Origin: Lentzea xinjiangensis
GTDB taxonomy: Bacteria; Actinomycetota; Actinomycetes; Mycobacteriales; Pseudonocardiaceae
Length of the DNA: 64,000 nucleotides
Reading direction: 5' to 3'
Assembly: GCF_900110955.1 (NCBI RefSeq)
Contig: NZ_FOFR01000001.1
Location: 976,410 to 1,040,409, forward strand
Shown: one piece after another, positions 34,730 to 43,238 of the stretch
How the letters are laid out: each line of letters opens with the position of its first letter
How positions within the stretch are numbered: the first letter of the stretch is position 1
Notes under the pieces: model-generated
Told to the model about the DNA's origin: nothing
Database searches by the model: none
What the model saw: the letters and a program-made list of their open reading frames with translations, nothing else
Made by a program: the position numbers and the translations under genes

Positions 34730-35578
34730 GTGATCCTCGTTCCCGGCGGTCGCGGCCAGCTCGGCCAGGACCTCGCTGCCCTTTCCCCGTCCGTGCGCGC
34801 GGTGTCGTCCGCCGAGCTGGACGTGACCTCTGTCACCGCCGCTGACCTCGCCGGTGCGTCCGCGGTCATCAACTGCGCCGCGTACACCGCCGTCGACGCG
34901 GCCGAGACCGACGAGTCGCGCGCGTTCGAGGTGAACGCCGTGGGACCGGGTCTGCTCGCCGAGGCGTGTGCTTCCCTTGGCATTCCGCTGATCCACGTCT
35001 CGACGGACTACGTGTTCTCCGGCGACGCGACGCGGCCGTACGAGCCGACCGATCCTGTCGGCCCGAAGTCCGCGTACGGCCGCACGAAGCTCGAAGGCGA
35101 ACGCCGTGTGCTGGAGGCGGGCGGCTGGGTCGTGCGCACCGCGTGGGTGTACGGCGTGCACGGCTCGAACTTCGTGAAGACGATGGCGGCTCTGGAGTCC
35201 TCGCGTCCGTCGCTGTCCGTTGTGGACGACCAGGTCGGTTCGCCGACGTGGTCGCGGGACCTCGCCGCCGGGCTCCTCGAGCTCTCCTCGGTGCTGCCCG
35301 CCACGCGGCTGCTGCACGCGACCGGCGGGGGCGAGACGACGTGGTTCGGCTTCGCGCAGGCGATCTTCGAGGAGCTGGGCGCCGACCCGGCCCGCGTGCA
35401 GCCCTGCACCACGGCCGACTTCCCGCGCCCTGCTCCGCGGCCCGCCTACTCGGTGCTGTCGGGCGCGGCGTGGGAAGCAGCGGGACTGCGCCCCTTGCCG
35501 CACTGGCGCAGCGCCCTTTCGGAGGCTTTCGCCGCCGGCGTCGTCGCTCCTCGTACCGGTGCTGCGCCATTGGAGTGA
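34730..35578 (+). CDS. rfbD: dTDP-4-dehydrorhamnose reductase
   Basis: A 282-aa NADPH-dependent reductase (RmlD) catalysing the last step to dTDP-L-rhamnose. GTG start giving MILVPGGRGQLGQDLAAL, the nucleotide loop. INCAAYTAVDAAETDE, STDYVFSGD and YGRTKLEGE (YxxxK) are the family motifs, and VRTAWVYGVHG and VDDQVGSPTWS follow as expected. It works with rfbB just upstream. Rhamnose made here is likely used by the WbbL-like transferase at 43.2 kb to start the wall linker. Confidence 0.95.
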   Translation: MILVPGGRGQLGQDLAALSPSVRAVSSAELDVTSVTAADLAGASAVINCAAYTAVDAAETDESRAFEVNAVGPGLLAEACASLGIPLIHVSTDYVFSGDATRPYEPTDPVGPKSAYGRTKLEGERRVLEAGGWVVRTAWVYGVHGSNFVKTMAALESSRPSLSVVDDQVGSPTWSRDLAAGLLELSSVLPATRLLHATGGGETTWFGFAQAIFEELGADPARVQPCTTADFPRPAPRPAYSVLSGAAWEAAGLRPLPHWRSALSEAFAAGVVAPRTGAAPLE

Positions 35579-35778
35579 CCGGTCTGGCACGGCCGTACCT
35601 CGTGCGAGAACCTGTTCGGCATGTTTGATTCCGGGCGCACTCCTCAGCGGCCCGCGACAGCGGATTCCGATCGGCAGCGCTTCCTCAGGTGCGTCGCCGT
35701 CGTGACGGGTTCGCGGCAGGTGTCGATGAGCCAGCTCGACAAGCAGCAGCCGAGGCCGCGATCTCGGTGAAGCCGTTG

Positions 35779-35802
35779 GGGCGCCGGGTTTTCCCGGCGC
35801 CC
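35779..35802. terminator. Hairpin between rfbD and the convergent glycosyltransferase gene
   Basis: GGGCGCCGGG pairs perfectly with CCCGGCGCCC around a TTTT loop. The rest of the 256-bp gap (35579-35834) shows no gene I can support. Confidence 0.65.
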
Positions 35803-35834
35803 TCCGGTGAGTGCGACCTCCGGCGGGCGCGGCC

Positions 35835-36926
35835 TCAGGCCCGGCTCCGCCGGTAGGCCTCGACCGTCTTCTCGGCGCACCGCCGCCAGGTGAAGCCGGA
35901 CGCGTGCGCCCGCCGCTCGGCCTGGGTCTCCGGCGTGGCCGGGGCCGCGACGGCCTGGGCCAGCCCGACGGCCAGTGCCTCGACGTCCCCGACCGGGACG
36001 TGCAGGGCGTGCCCGCCGGCGACCTCGCGCAACGCGGGCACGTCCGAGCACACCACGGGCACGTTGCAGGCCAACGCCTCCAGCACCGGCAGCCCGAAGC
36101 CCTCGTCCCGCGACGGCAGCACCAACGCCGTGGCGCCGGCGACGACGGACCGCAGGTGCACGTCCGACAGGTACCCGGTGCGCAGCACCCGGCCGTCCAC
36201 ACCGGACCGGCCGGGCCCCACGATCACCAGGGGCGGCAGCGAAGGATCGGACCTGTGCGCCTCGACGAGGTACTCGAGGCCCTTGCGGGGCCCGTCCGCG
36301 CCCACGAACAGCAGGTACTCCGACGGCAGCCCCAGCCGTCCGCGCAACGTCGGCGACGGCGGCCGGGACGCGAACCAGGCGGGATCCACCCCGAGCGGTG
36401 TCACCACGACCTTCTCCAGCGGCACCGAGAACCGGTCGGCCACCACGGAGGCCACGGCCGCGGTCGGCGTGCAGATCACGTCCGCGCGCTGGGCGGACAG
36501 CCGCACGAGCTCCGGCAGCCGGCGGTCCGACGGCGGCAGGTCGCCCGGTGCGTCCAGGAAGGCGAGGTCGTGGATCGTGACCACGCGACCGGCCCGCACC
36601 GTCGGCGGCAGCACGAAGTTCGTGGCGTGCATGACGTCGGTGAACCCGGCGAGCGCCTCCACCGGGGGGAAGGGCACGTTCAGCCACATCCGGCGCAGCG
36701 CCCGTGCCGACACCGGCAGGCCGCGGGCGGTGACGTCGTGCGGCAGCACCGTCCGCAACGCGCGCCAGCCGCGCAGGGTGAAGGCCACCGCCCGCACGTC
36801 CACCTCTTCCGGCATGGACGCGAGCTCTTCTGCCAGTGCGGCCGTGTAGCGGCCGATCCCGGTGCGAAGGCCGAGCAGGGGGGTGCCGTCGAGCAGCACC
36901 TTGAGGGGTTTCGGGGATCTCGCCAT
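35835..36926 (-). CDS. GT4 family glycosyltransferase
   Basis: A 363-aa GT-B transferase. The N-terminal half has LLDGTPLLGLRTGIGRYTAALAEEL and VVTIHDLAFLDAPGDLP; the C-terminal half has the nucleotide-sugar site LFVGADGPRKGLEYLVEAH and SRDEGFGLPVLEALACNVPVVCSD with the E-x7-E type pair of GT4. It lacks membrane helices, so it acts at the cytoplasmic face on lipid-linked sugar. It is the last of a five-gene operon and starts immediately after the preceding stop. Donor and acceptor cannot be read from sequence. Confidence 0.9.
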   Translation of the reverse strand: MARSPKPLKVLLDGTPLLGLRTGIGRYTAALAEELASMPEEVDVRAVAFTLRGWRALRTVLPHDVTARGLPVSARALRRMWLNVPFPPVEALAGFTDVMHATNFVLPPTVRAGRVVTIHDLAFLDAPGDLPPSDRRLPELVRLSAQRADVICTPTAAVASVVADRFSVPLEKVVVTPLGVDPAWFASRPPSPTLRGRLGLPSEYLLFVGADGPRKGLEYLVEAHRSDPSLPPLVIVGPGRSGVDGRVLRTGYLSDVHLRSVVAGATALVLPSRDEGFGLPVLEALACNVPVVCSDVPALREVAGGHALHVPVGDVEALAVGLAQAVAAPATPETQAERRAHASGFTWRRCAEKTVEAYRRSRA

Positions 36927-39422
36927 CTACCTGCCACCACGTGCGATCTTGCGCAGACGCCCCGTCGCCCGCTTGGCCAACTCGGTCGGGCCGCCCGCGT
37001 CCAGGTACTCGCGCACCAGCCGCAGGTCCCGCTTCACCTTCTCCGCCGTGCTCAGCCCCGGCGTGCGCACCATCGGCGCCGAGCCCGACAGGCGGTCCGC
37101 GGCGGGCCTGGGGTTGCGGCAGAACTCCACCAGCGGCGCGAGCGCCGTCTCCCAGGTGAACCGCTCGCGGACGACGGCGATGCGCTCGCGGCACCCGGCC
37201 GCGAACTCCTCGTCGTAGAGCACCTTCTCCAGCGCGTCCGCCAGCGCCTCCGGGTCCTCCGGCGGCACGACCACGCCCAGGCCCTCGCGCTGCACCAGGT
37301 CGGCGAACGAGTCGCCGGACGTCGTGACGATCGGCAGCCCCGCCCACAGGTAGTCGAGCACCCGCGTGCGGAACGCGAACGTGGTCTCCACGTGCTCGTA
37401 GTGCGTGGTGACACCGCAGTTCGCGTCGAGCAGCCAGTTCTGCCGCTCGGTGTAGGGCACCCACCCGTCGTTGAAGAACACGTTCTCGCCGGTCAGCCCC
37501 AGCGACGCGGACAGGGACCGCGTCCGGCCGGCGATGTCCATGTCCGGGACCTCGGGGTTCGGGTGCTTCATGCCGAGGAAGTACAGCTTCGCCGACGGCT
37601 GCCGCCGCCGCAGGCGGTCCATCGCGCGGAGCAGCGACAGCGGGTCGAACCAGCTGTAGACGCCACCGGCCCAGATGACGACCTTGTCCTCGTCGGTCAC
37701 CCCGGGGACCACGCCCTTGATCGCGGGACCGGTGCGCTGCGGCGGCTTGCCCGACAGTCCGAAGGGGACGATCCCGAGCAACGACTGGGTGGTCGGGTCG
37801 TTGTCGTACAACGTGGGCGTCAACCGGCCCAGCGCCGCCAGGTGGCCGAGCCAGAAGTGCCGCTGCCGTTCCGACGCGCACAGGAAGAAGTCGCCGCGCT
37901 CGAGCTGGTTCGTCAGCACCCGCGTGACGCTCTTCAGGTCGGCGGCGCGCTTCTCGTCGCTGTCGTCCTTGCCCTGCTCCAGCAGCTCCAGGTGCATCGG
38001 GTCGTAGATGTCGCAGACCACGATCTTGGTGGAGCCCGGCTGCTTGAGCTCGGCCGCCATCTCCAGCGCGTGGCCCTGCAGCACGATCACGTCAGCCCAC
38101 CGGACGTTCTCCGGAAGCTGCTTGAGCTTGACGCCCTCGATGGTGAACGGCGCGTCGGGCGGGTCGCACAACGGGTTCGTCGTGATCAGCCGGACCTCGT
38201 GCTCGCCGGACAGCACGTCCGCCATGTGCCACGCGCGGATCGCCGGACCGGCCATCCGCTCCGAGATCGCGTCACCGGTGATCACCAGGACCTTGCGCGG
38301 CCTGCCGAACACCTCGCCGACGCCGAGCGCCTCGACGAGGATGTCGTGCGCCACCAGGTAGCGGGGGATGTCGTACGCGGGCTCCAGCGCCTTGCGCATC
38401 AGCGGCACCAGGTCGACGTCCGACATCCGGCGGGAGGCCTGCTCGACCCGGCGGGACTCGGCCAGCGCCGGCATCATCTCGACGAACTGGTCGATCGCGA
38501 GGAACCCGGCGAGCGAGCTCCGCGGGATCTCGGCCGGCCCGCGGTCGTCCGCGGGGTCCGCGGGCCGGCGGGTGATCTCCAGCTGCTTCGCGTCGATCTC
38601 GCCGCGCGCCGTCGCCCGGCGCACCACCAGGGCGAGGGCGGCGGGCAGCACGCGGGCGAGGGTCTCGTCGGAGAAGTTCTTGTAGAGCGTCGCCAGCGCG
38701 TTGCGCTCCAGTAGGTACAGCTCGCGGCTGTGGTCGATCGAGCTCATCGACGCGTGGTGGCGGTGGAACGTGAGCGACGCCGGCTCGTAGCGGACCCGCC
38801 AGCCGCGCAGGTTCATCCGCCAGCCGAGGTCGACGTCCTCGTAGAACATGAAGAACCGCTCGTCGAACCCGCCGAGCTCGCGGTAGAGCGCGGCGCGCAC
38901 GAACAGCGCCGAGCCGGTGCCGAACAGCACGTCGCGCGGGGCGTCGTGGCTGCCGTCGTCGGTCTTGCCGACGTGGCGCTTGTACCCCATGCCGAACCAG
39001 GTGAGACCGGCGTCGACGAAGTCGATCTTCTCGCCGTCCCAGTCGAGGACCTTGCTCGCGACCGCGCCCACCGCCGGTTCGGCGTGGAAGACCCTGATGG
39101 CGGTCTTGATCCAGGCGCGGTCGGCGCGCGCGTCGTTGTTGAGGAACGCGAGCACGTCACCCGTGGCGTGTTCGACACCGAGGTTGCACCCGCCCGCGAA
39201 GCCGAGGTTGCGGTCGTCGGTGACGATCTTGACGCCGGGCTGCCCGCCCAGCTCCCGCTTGAGCCGTGCGGTGTCGTGCGCCTCGTTGTCGACGACGACC
39301 ACCTGGAGCAGCTCCGCGGGGTAGTCCACCTCCGCCAGGCCGCGCACGCAGGTGATGGTGTCCTCGGCGCCGCGGTAGTTCACGACGACGACGGAGACGG
39401 CGGGCAGTGATGCTCGATCCAC
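36927..39422 (-). CDS. Two-domain glycosyltransferase, GT2-GT4 fusion
   Basis: An 831-aa fusion. The N-terminal GT2 domain (residues ~8-250) has VVVVNYRGAEDTITCVRGL, VVVDNEAHDTA, NLGFAGGCNLG and the metal motif FLNNDAR, then FMFYEDVDLGWRM. Residues ~250-370 form a helical linker. The C-terminal GT4 domain (~375-780) contains RKVLVITGDAISERMAGPAIR, VIWAGGVYSWFDPLSLLRAM and FRTRVLDYLWAGLPIVTTSGDSFADLV. The two transferases may add successive sugars to the same lipid acceptor. GTG start, three nt after the preceding stop. Confidence 0.92.
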   Translation of the reverse strand: MDRASLPAVSVVVVNYRGAEDTITCVRGLAEVDYPAELLQVVVVDNEAHDTARLKRELGGQPGVKIVTDDRNLGFAGGCNLGVEHATGDVLAFLNNDARADRAWIKTAIRVFHAEPAVGAVASKVLDWDGEKIDFVDAGLTWFGMGYKRHVGKTDDGSHDAPRDVLFGTGSALFVRAALYRELGGFDERFFMFYEDVDLGWRMNLRGWRVRYEPASLTFHRHHASMSSIDHSRELYLLERNALATLYKNFSDETLARVLPAALALVVRRATARGEIDAKQLEITRRPADPADDRGPAEIPRSSLAGFLAIDQFVEMMPALAESRRVEQASRRMSDVDLVPLMRKALEPAYDIPRYLVAHDILVEALGVGEVFGRPRKVLVITGDAISERMAGPAIRAWHMADVLSGEHEVRLITTNPLCDPPDAPFTIEGVKLKQLPENVRWADVIVLQGHALEMAAELKQPGSTKIVVCDIYDPMHLELLEQGKDDSDEKRAADLKSVTRVLTNQLERGDFFLCASERQRHFWLGHLAALGRLTPTLYDNDPTTQSLLGIVPFGLSGKPPQRTGPAIKGVVPGVTDEDKVVIWAGGVYSWFDPLSLLRAMDRLRRRQPSAKLYFLGMKHPNPEVPDMDIAGRTRSLSASLGLTGENVFFNDGWVPYTERQNWLLDANCGVTTHYEHVETTFAFRTRVLDYLWAGLPIVTTSGDSFADLVQREGLGVVVPPEDPEALADALEKVLYDEEFAAGCRERIAVVRERFTWETALAPLVEFCRNPRPAADRLSGSAPMVRTPGLSTAEKVKRDLRLVREYLDAGGPTELAKRATGRLRKIARGGR

Positions 39423-39425
39423 GCG

Positions 39426-39977
39426 CTAAGCCTGCCTCATCACTCTGCGCGCCCGCAGTGTGGTTGCACAGATCAGCAGCAGCAGGGCCGCGGACGGCAC
39501 GCCGAGGACCCACTCGGCGGACCAGTCGTTGCGCTCGGCGAGCAGCGGCCGCATCACCGGGTGGCGCAGCACGGTGGCCGGACCAGGCAGCATCCTCTTG
39601 TCCTGCTCGCCAGGCACCACGATCCGCAGCTCCGCGCCGTCGGGACAGGTGAGGTGGTGGGCGAACGCCGGGTTGTCCGGCCCCGGCACGTCCTCGACGC
39701 CGGAGACCACGCACGTCTCGGGCGTGCCGAGCGCGTCCATCAACGCGCGGTGACCGTCGCCGACCAGCACGGCGGTGCCGGGGATCACGACCATGAACGC
39801 GGGCAGCACAAGCCACGCCGGGCCGAGCTTGCCGACGCCCCACGCGAACGCGAGCGACAGCAGGCAGCACGGGACCAGCACCGCGAGCTGCTGGTCCTCG
39901 GGCACGACGGCGCCCAGCACAACCGCGGCGGCGATCGCCGTGAGGCCGAGCACGATCAACGGGACGGGTCGCCTCAC
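39426..39977 (-). CDS. Hypothetical membrane protein of the glycosyltransferase operon
   Basis: A 183-aa protein with three hydrophobic segments near the N-terminus (residues ~6-24, 31-47, 53-72), an extracellular middle with two cysteines (ETCVVSG, LTCPDGA; probable disulfide), and one C-terminal TM (WVLGVPSAALLLLICATTL). No family recognised. The start overlaps the preceding small gene by 4 nt and the stop is 3 nt from the GT2-GT4 fusion, so it is part of the operon and may be an envelope glycan accessory protein. Confidence 0.75.
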   Translation of the reverse strand: MRRPVPLIVLGLTAIAAAVVLGAVVPEDQQLAVLVPCCLLSLAFAWGVGKLGPAWLVLPAFMVVIPGTAVLVGDGHRALMDALGTPETCVVSGVEDVPGPDNPAFAHHLTCPDGAELRIVVPGEQDKRMLPGPATVLRHPVMRPLLAERNDWSAEWVLGVPSAALLLLICATTLRARRVMRQA

Positions 39978-40120
39978 GGCTGCCCGCTCGGGGCGTGGGC
40001 GACGGGAATCGCGGCAGTCATCGCTACGAGGACGCCCACGACCAGGGGCAGGTTCCAGCGAACCGGTGTGCCCGCCGAGCAGTGCCAGCCGGACGTCGCG
40101 GCCGACCGGCCGCGGGGCAT
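39974..40120 (-). CDS. 48-aa small membrane protein in the glycosyltransferase operon
   Basis: A short frame from ATG (40118-40120) to TGA (39974) with one hydrophobic segment (LPLVVGVLVAMTAAIPVA). It overlaps the upstream GT2 stop by 1 nt (TGATG) and the downstream gene start by 4 nt (ATGA), so it fills exactly the gap between the two larger genes. Tight coupling on both sides is the main reason to call it. The function is unknown. Confidence 0.6.
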   Translation of the reverse strand: MPRGRSAATSGWHCSAGTPVRWNLPLVVGVLVAMTAAIPVAHAPSGQP

Positions 40121-41022
40121 CAGCGGCCCGCCCAGTCCCGCCAGACCCGGCGGCGCGGAACCGCCGTCTTCACCAGGAGCCGCTGGACGAGCGTGACCGG
40201 CAGGCGCAGCAGCACCTCGGCGAGCACCTGGCAGCGCAGCCCGAGCCGGAAGTTCGCCGCGTCCGGGACGGCGGCGCGGAACGGCAGCAGGACGGTGATC
40301 GCCAGGAACCGCGCCAGTTGCCCGGCCGCGACCGACGCCGGGGCGCAGCGCAGCAGCATCAGCAGCCGGTTGCGCTCGTTCCAGCGGTGGAAGAGCCTGG
40401 ACCCCGGCCGCGTGCTGGCGCCGTGCCGGTGCCGCACCCGCGCCGGCCCGACCGAGATCACCCGGTGCCCCGCCAGCCGCAGCCGCCAGGCCGTGTCGGT
40501 GTCCTCGTAGTAGCAGAAGAAGCTCGCCGGCACGCCGCCCACGGCACGCAGCGCGCCGGTGCGCAGCAGCGCGGCACCACCGCAGAACCCGAACACCTCG
40601 CGCCCGGCGAGCACGACGTCCTTGCCGTGGCCGTCCGCGGTCAGCGCCACGCCGACGGACTGCGTCGAGCCGTCCGCCAGCAGGATCGACGACGTGGCGG
40701 CGGCCGCGTCCGGCTCGGCCGCGAGAGCGCTCTCCAGTTCGGCGAGCCACGAGGCGTCGGGCACCGCGTCGTCGTTGAGCCACGCGACGTACTCGGTGTC
40801 GACCATGCCGAGCACGGCCGCAAGCCCGCCCGCGTAGCCGCGGTTGCGCGGCAGCCGCACGACCTCGTGCCCGCTGATCAGGGCGGCCGTGCCGTCGTCG
40901 GAGGCGTTGTCCACGATGATCGTCCTGTGTGGACTCTTCTGCGCCGCCAGCGCGGCCAGGCAGGCCGTGATGTGGTCACGGCCGCGCCACGTCACGACCA
41001 CCACGGTGCTGAGTGCCGACAC
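40120..41022 (-). CDS. GT2 family glycosyltransferase
   Basis: A 300-aa GT-A transferase. Core motifs: VVVVTWRGRDHITACLAAL, IIVDNASDDGTAAL, NRGYAGGLAAV, YVAWLNDDAVPD (metal-binding DDA), and FFCYYEDTDTAWRLRLAG (catalytic ED). The C-terminal ~80 residues are basic and amphipathic (RWNERNRLLMLLRCAP) and probably sit on the membrane. It is the first gene of the leftward operon of five and is divergent from the rightward GT4 by about 20 bp. Similar enzymes add rhamnose or galactofuranose to lipid-linked glycans. Confidence 0.92.
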   Translation of the reverse strand: MSALSTVVVVTWRGRDHITACLAALAAQKSPHRTIIVDNASDDGTAALISGHEVVRLPRNRGYAGGLAAVLGMVDTEYVAWLNDDAVPDASWLAELESALAAEPDAAAATSSILLADGSTQSVGVALTADGHGKDVVLAGREVFGFCGGAALLRTGALRAVGGVPASFFCYYEDTDTAWRLRLAGHRVISVGPARVRHRHGASTRPGSRLFHRWNERNRLLMLLRCAPASVAAGQLARFLAITVLLPFRAAVPDAANFRLGLRCQVLAEVLLRLPVTLVQRLLVKTAVPRRRVWRDWAGR

Positions 41023-41042
41023 GGCGTGAGACGGTACGCGAC

Positions 41043-42029
41043 GTGCCCGAGCTAGTAGTGCTGACCGAGCAACTCAACGCGCCGGTCCCCGGTGGTACCG
41101 GCCGCTACACCGCGGAGCTGCTCACCGCGCTGACCCGGACCGCGCCGGAGGGCTGGTCGGTGGTCTCGGCCGCGACCGCTGGCGCCGACCGCGTGATCAG
41201 GCTGCCGCGCCGGGCGCTGGTGGCGTTGTGGGAGCGGGGACTGCCGCCGCGCCTCGGCCCGCACGTGCACGCCCCGACACCGCTCGCCCCGCTGCCGGGC
41301 GCGGTCGTCACCGTGCACGACGTGGTGCCGTGGACGCACCCGGAGACGCTGACCCCGCGCGGTGTCGCCTGGCACCGCAGGGTGATCTCGAAGGCCGCGC
41401 GGGAGGCGCGCGCGTTGGTGGTGCCGACGAACGCCGTCGCATCTCAATTGGCGGAGTGCGTTCGCGTCGAGGTGCCGGTGCACGTGGTGCCGAACGGCGT
41501 GACCAGCCTCACCGGTTCGCCGGCTGACGACCTCCCCCCGCGCTACGTGCTGGCCATCGGCACCATCGAGCCGCGCAAGGGGTTCGAGCTGCTGGCGCGC
41601 GCGACCGAACGGCTGCGGGTCCCGCTGGTCGTGGTCGGCCAGCAGGGCTGGGGCGGGATCGACCTGCGCGCCCCGCACGTGACGTTGCTGGGCAAGGTCT
41701 CCGACGCCCGGCTCGCCTCGGTGCTGGCCGGGGCGGCCGTGCTCGCCGCGCCCAGCCTGGCGGAGGGGTTCGGGTTGCCGGTGCTGGAGGCGATGGCCGC
41801 GGGCGTCCCGGTGGTGCACTCCGACGACCCGGCGCTGGTGGAGGTCGCGGGCGGCGCCGGCACCGTCGTGCGCAGAGGTGACCTGGCCTCGTTGACGGAG
41901 GGGCTGAGGGCCGTGCTGGCGGATCCTCGTCACACAGTTGACGCGGGAATCGCCCGTGCGAACGAGTTCACCTGGGAAAAGACCGCGAGGGGCGTCTGGG
42001 GCGCCCACACCGGGCGACCGGATTGCTGA
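41043..42029 (+). CDS. GT4 family glycosyltransferase
   Basis: A 328-aa GT-B transferase, started at GTG 41043 because an upstream GTG at 41013 would overlap the divergent GT2 start. N-terminal lobe: VVLTEQLNAPVPGGTGRYTAELL and VVTVHDVVPWTHPETLTPRG. C-terminal lobe: AIGTIEPRKGFELLARATERL and PSLAEGFGLPVLEAMAAGVPVVHSD, with the GT4 donor-binding glutamates. It is similar to the following gene and to the one at 35.8 kb, so three related GT4 enzymes are in the same cell-wall region. Confidence 0.9.
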   Translation: MPELVVLTEQLNAPVPGGTGRYTAELLTALTRTAPEGWSVVSAATAGADRVIRLPRRALVALWERGLPPRLGPHVHAPTPLAPLPGAVVTVHDVVPWTHPETLTPRGVAWHRRVISKAAREARALVVPTNAVASQLAECVRVEVPVHVVPNGVTSLTGSPADDLPPRYVLAIGTIEPRKGFELLARATERLRVPLVVVGQQGWGGIDLRAPHVTLLGKVSDARLASVLAGAAVLAAPSLAEGFGLPVLEAMAAGVPVVHSDDPALVEVAGGAGTVVRRGDLASLTEGLRAVLADPRHTVDAGIARANEFTWEKTARGVWGAHTGRPDC

Positions 42030-42073
42030 ATTCCCGCTAAACGCTCCGGGAAATGACATTACGCTAGCCGATC

Positions 42074-43222
42074 GTGTCGACCGTCGAACCCAGCGTGTTG
42101 ATCGACGCCACCGCGGTTCCCGCAGACCGGGGCGGCGTCGGCCGTTACGTGGATTCGCTCGTCGCGGCGCTGGACGCGGACGGTGCCAGGTTGTCGGTCG
42201 TGTGCCAGCCCCGTGACGAAGAGCTGTTCAGCAAGATCGCGCCGAACGCCCGCGTCGTGCGGGCGGCCGACGCCGTCGCCACCAGGACGGCGAGGCTCGC
42301 CTGGGAGCAGACGACGCTGCCCAGGCTGATCCGGTCGCTCGACATCGACGTGGTGCACTCACCGCACTACACGCTTCCGTTGGCCGGCAAGGCAGCCTCG
42401 GTCGTGACGCTGCACGACGCCACGTTCTTCACCGACCCGGTGCTGCACTCGTCGGTGAAGGCGCGCTTCTTCCGCGCGTGGACCCGTGCCTCGCTCAAGC
42501 GCGCGGAACTGTGCGTGGTGCCCTCCCAGGCGACGGCGGACGAGCTCGTGCGCGTGGCCGGAGCCGAGCGCCGCGTCCTGCACATCGCCCAGCACGGCGT
42601 CGACACCGAGCGCTTCCACCCGCCCTCGCCGGACGAGATGATGTCCGTGCGGCGGACTTTGTCGTTGGGGGACACGCCTTACGTGGCGTTCCTCGGCGCA
42701 CTGGAACCGCGCAAGAACGTTCCCGCGCTGATCCGCGGCTTCGCCCAGGCGGTGGCCGGCCGCCCCGACCCGCCCGCGCTCGTCCTCGCGGGCCAGCCCG
42801 GCTGGGACAGCCAGGTGGAACGGGCGCTCGACTCGGTGCCCCACCGCATCCGCGTGATCCGGGCGGGCTACCTGCCGTTCGAGCAGCTCGCGGGTTTCCT
42901 CGGCGGCGCGCAGCTCGTCGCGTACCCGTCGCTCGGCGAGGGCTTCGGCCTGCCGGTGCTCGAAGCGATGGCGTGCGGCGCCTGCGTGCTGACGACCAGG
43001 AGGCTGTCGCTGCCGGAGGTGGGCGGCGAGGCGGTCGCGTACTGCGGGGTCGGGGCGGGGGACATCGCCGCGGCCATCGCCGACCTGCTGGACGACCCGG
43101 CCCGCCGCGCCTCCCTCGCCGCCTCCGGCCAGCAGCGCGCCAAGGACTTCTCGTGGGCCGTCAGCGCGGAACGGCACCGGCTGGCCTACGAGCGCGCGGC
43201 TCTGGTGCGCCGCCGGCGGTGA
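42074..43222 (+). CDS. GT4 family glycosyltransferase
   Basis: A 382-aa GT-B transferase. It shows LIDATAVPADRGGVGRYVDSLVAAL, DVVHSPHYTLPL, VVTLHDATFFTDP, then AFLGALEPRKNVPALIRGFAQAV and PSLGEGFGLPVLEAMACGACVLTT. The N-terminal GGVGRY loop and HxP motif are typical of mannosyl- and rhamnosyltransferases of the GT4 family. A GTG start 45 nt after the previous gene and a GTG of the next gene 17 nt after its stop make a likely three-gene rightward unit with the WbbL-like gene. Confidence 0.91.
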   Translation: MSTVEPSVLIDATAVPADRGGVGRYVDSLVAALDADGARLSVVCQPRDEELFSKIAPNARVVRAADAVATRTARLAWEQTTLPRLIRSLDIDVVHSPHYTLPLAGKAASVVTLHDATFFTDPVLHSSVKARFFRAWTRASLKRAELCVVPSQATADELVRVAGAERRVLHIAQHGVDTERFHPPSPDEMMSVRRTLSLGDTPYVAFLGALEPRKNVPALIRGFAQAVAGRPDPPALVLAGQPGWDSQVERALDSVPHRIRVIRAGYLPFEQLAGFLGGAQLVAYPSLGEGFGLPVLEAMACGACVLTTRRLSLPEVGGEAVAYCGVGAGDIAAAIADLLDDPARRASLAASGQQRAKDFSWAVSAERHRLAYERAALVRRRR

Positions 43223-43238
43223 ACCGGAGACCACTAGT

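Noticed and set aside
35644..35834. Tail of a minus-strand frame between rfbD and the GT4 gene
   Set aside because: It is the out-of-frame continuation of a shadow of the glycosyltransferases; no start, family or coding bias of its own.
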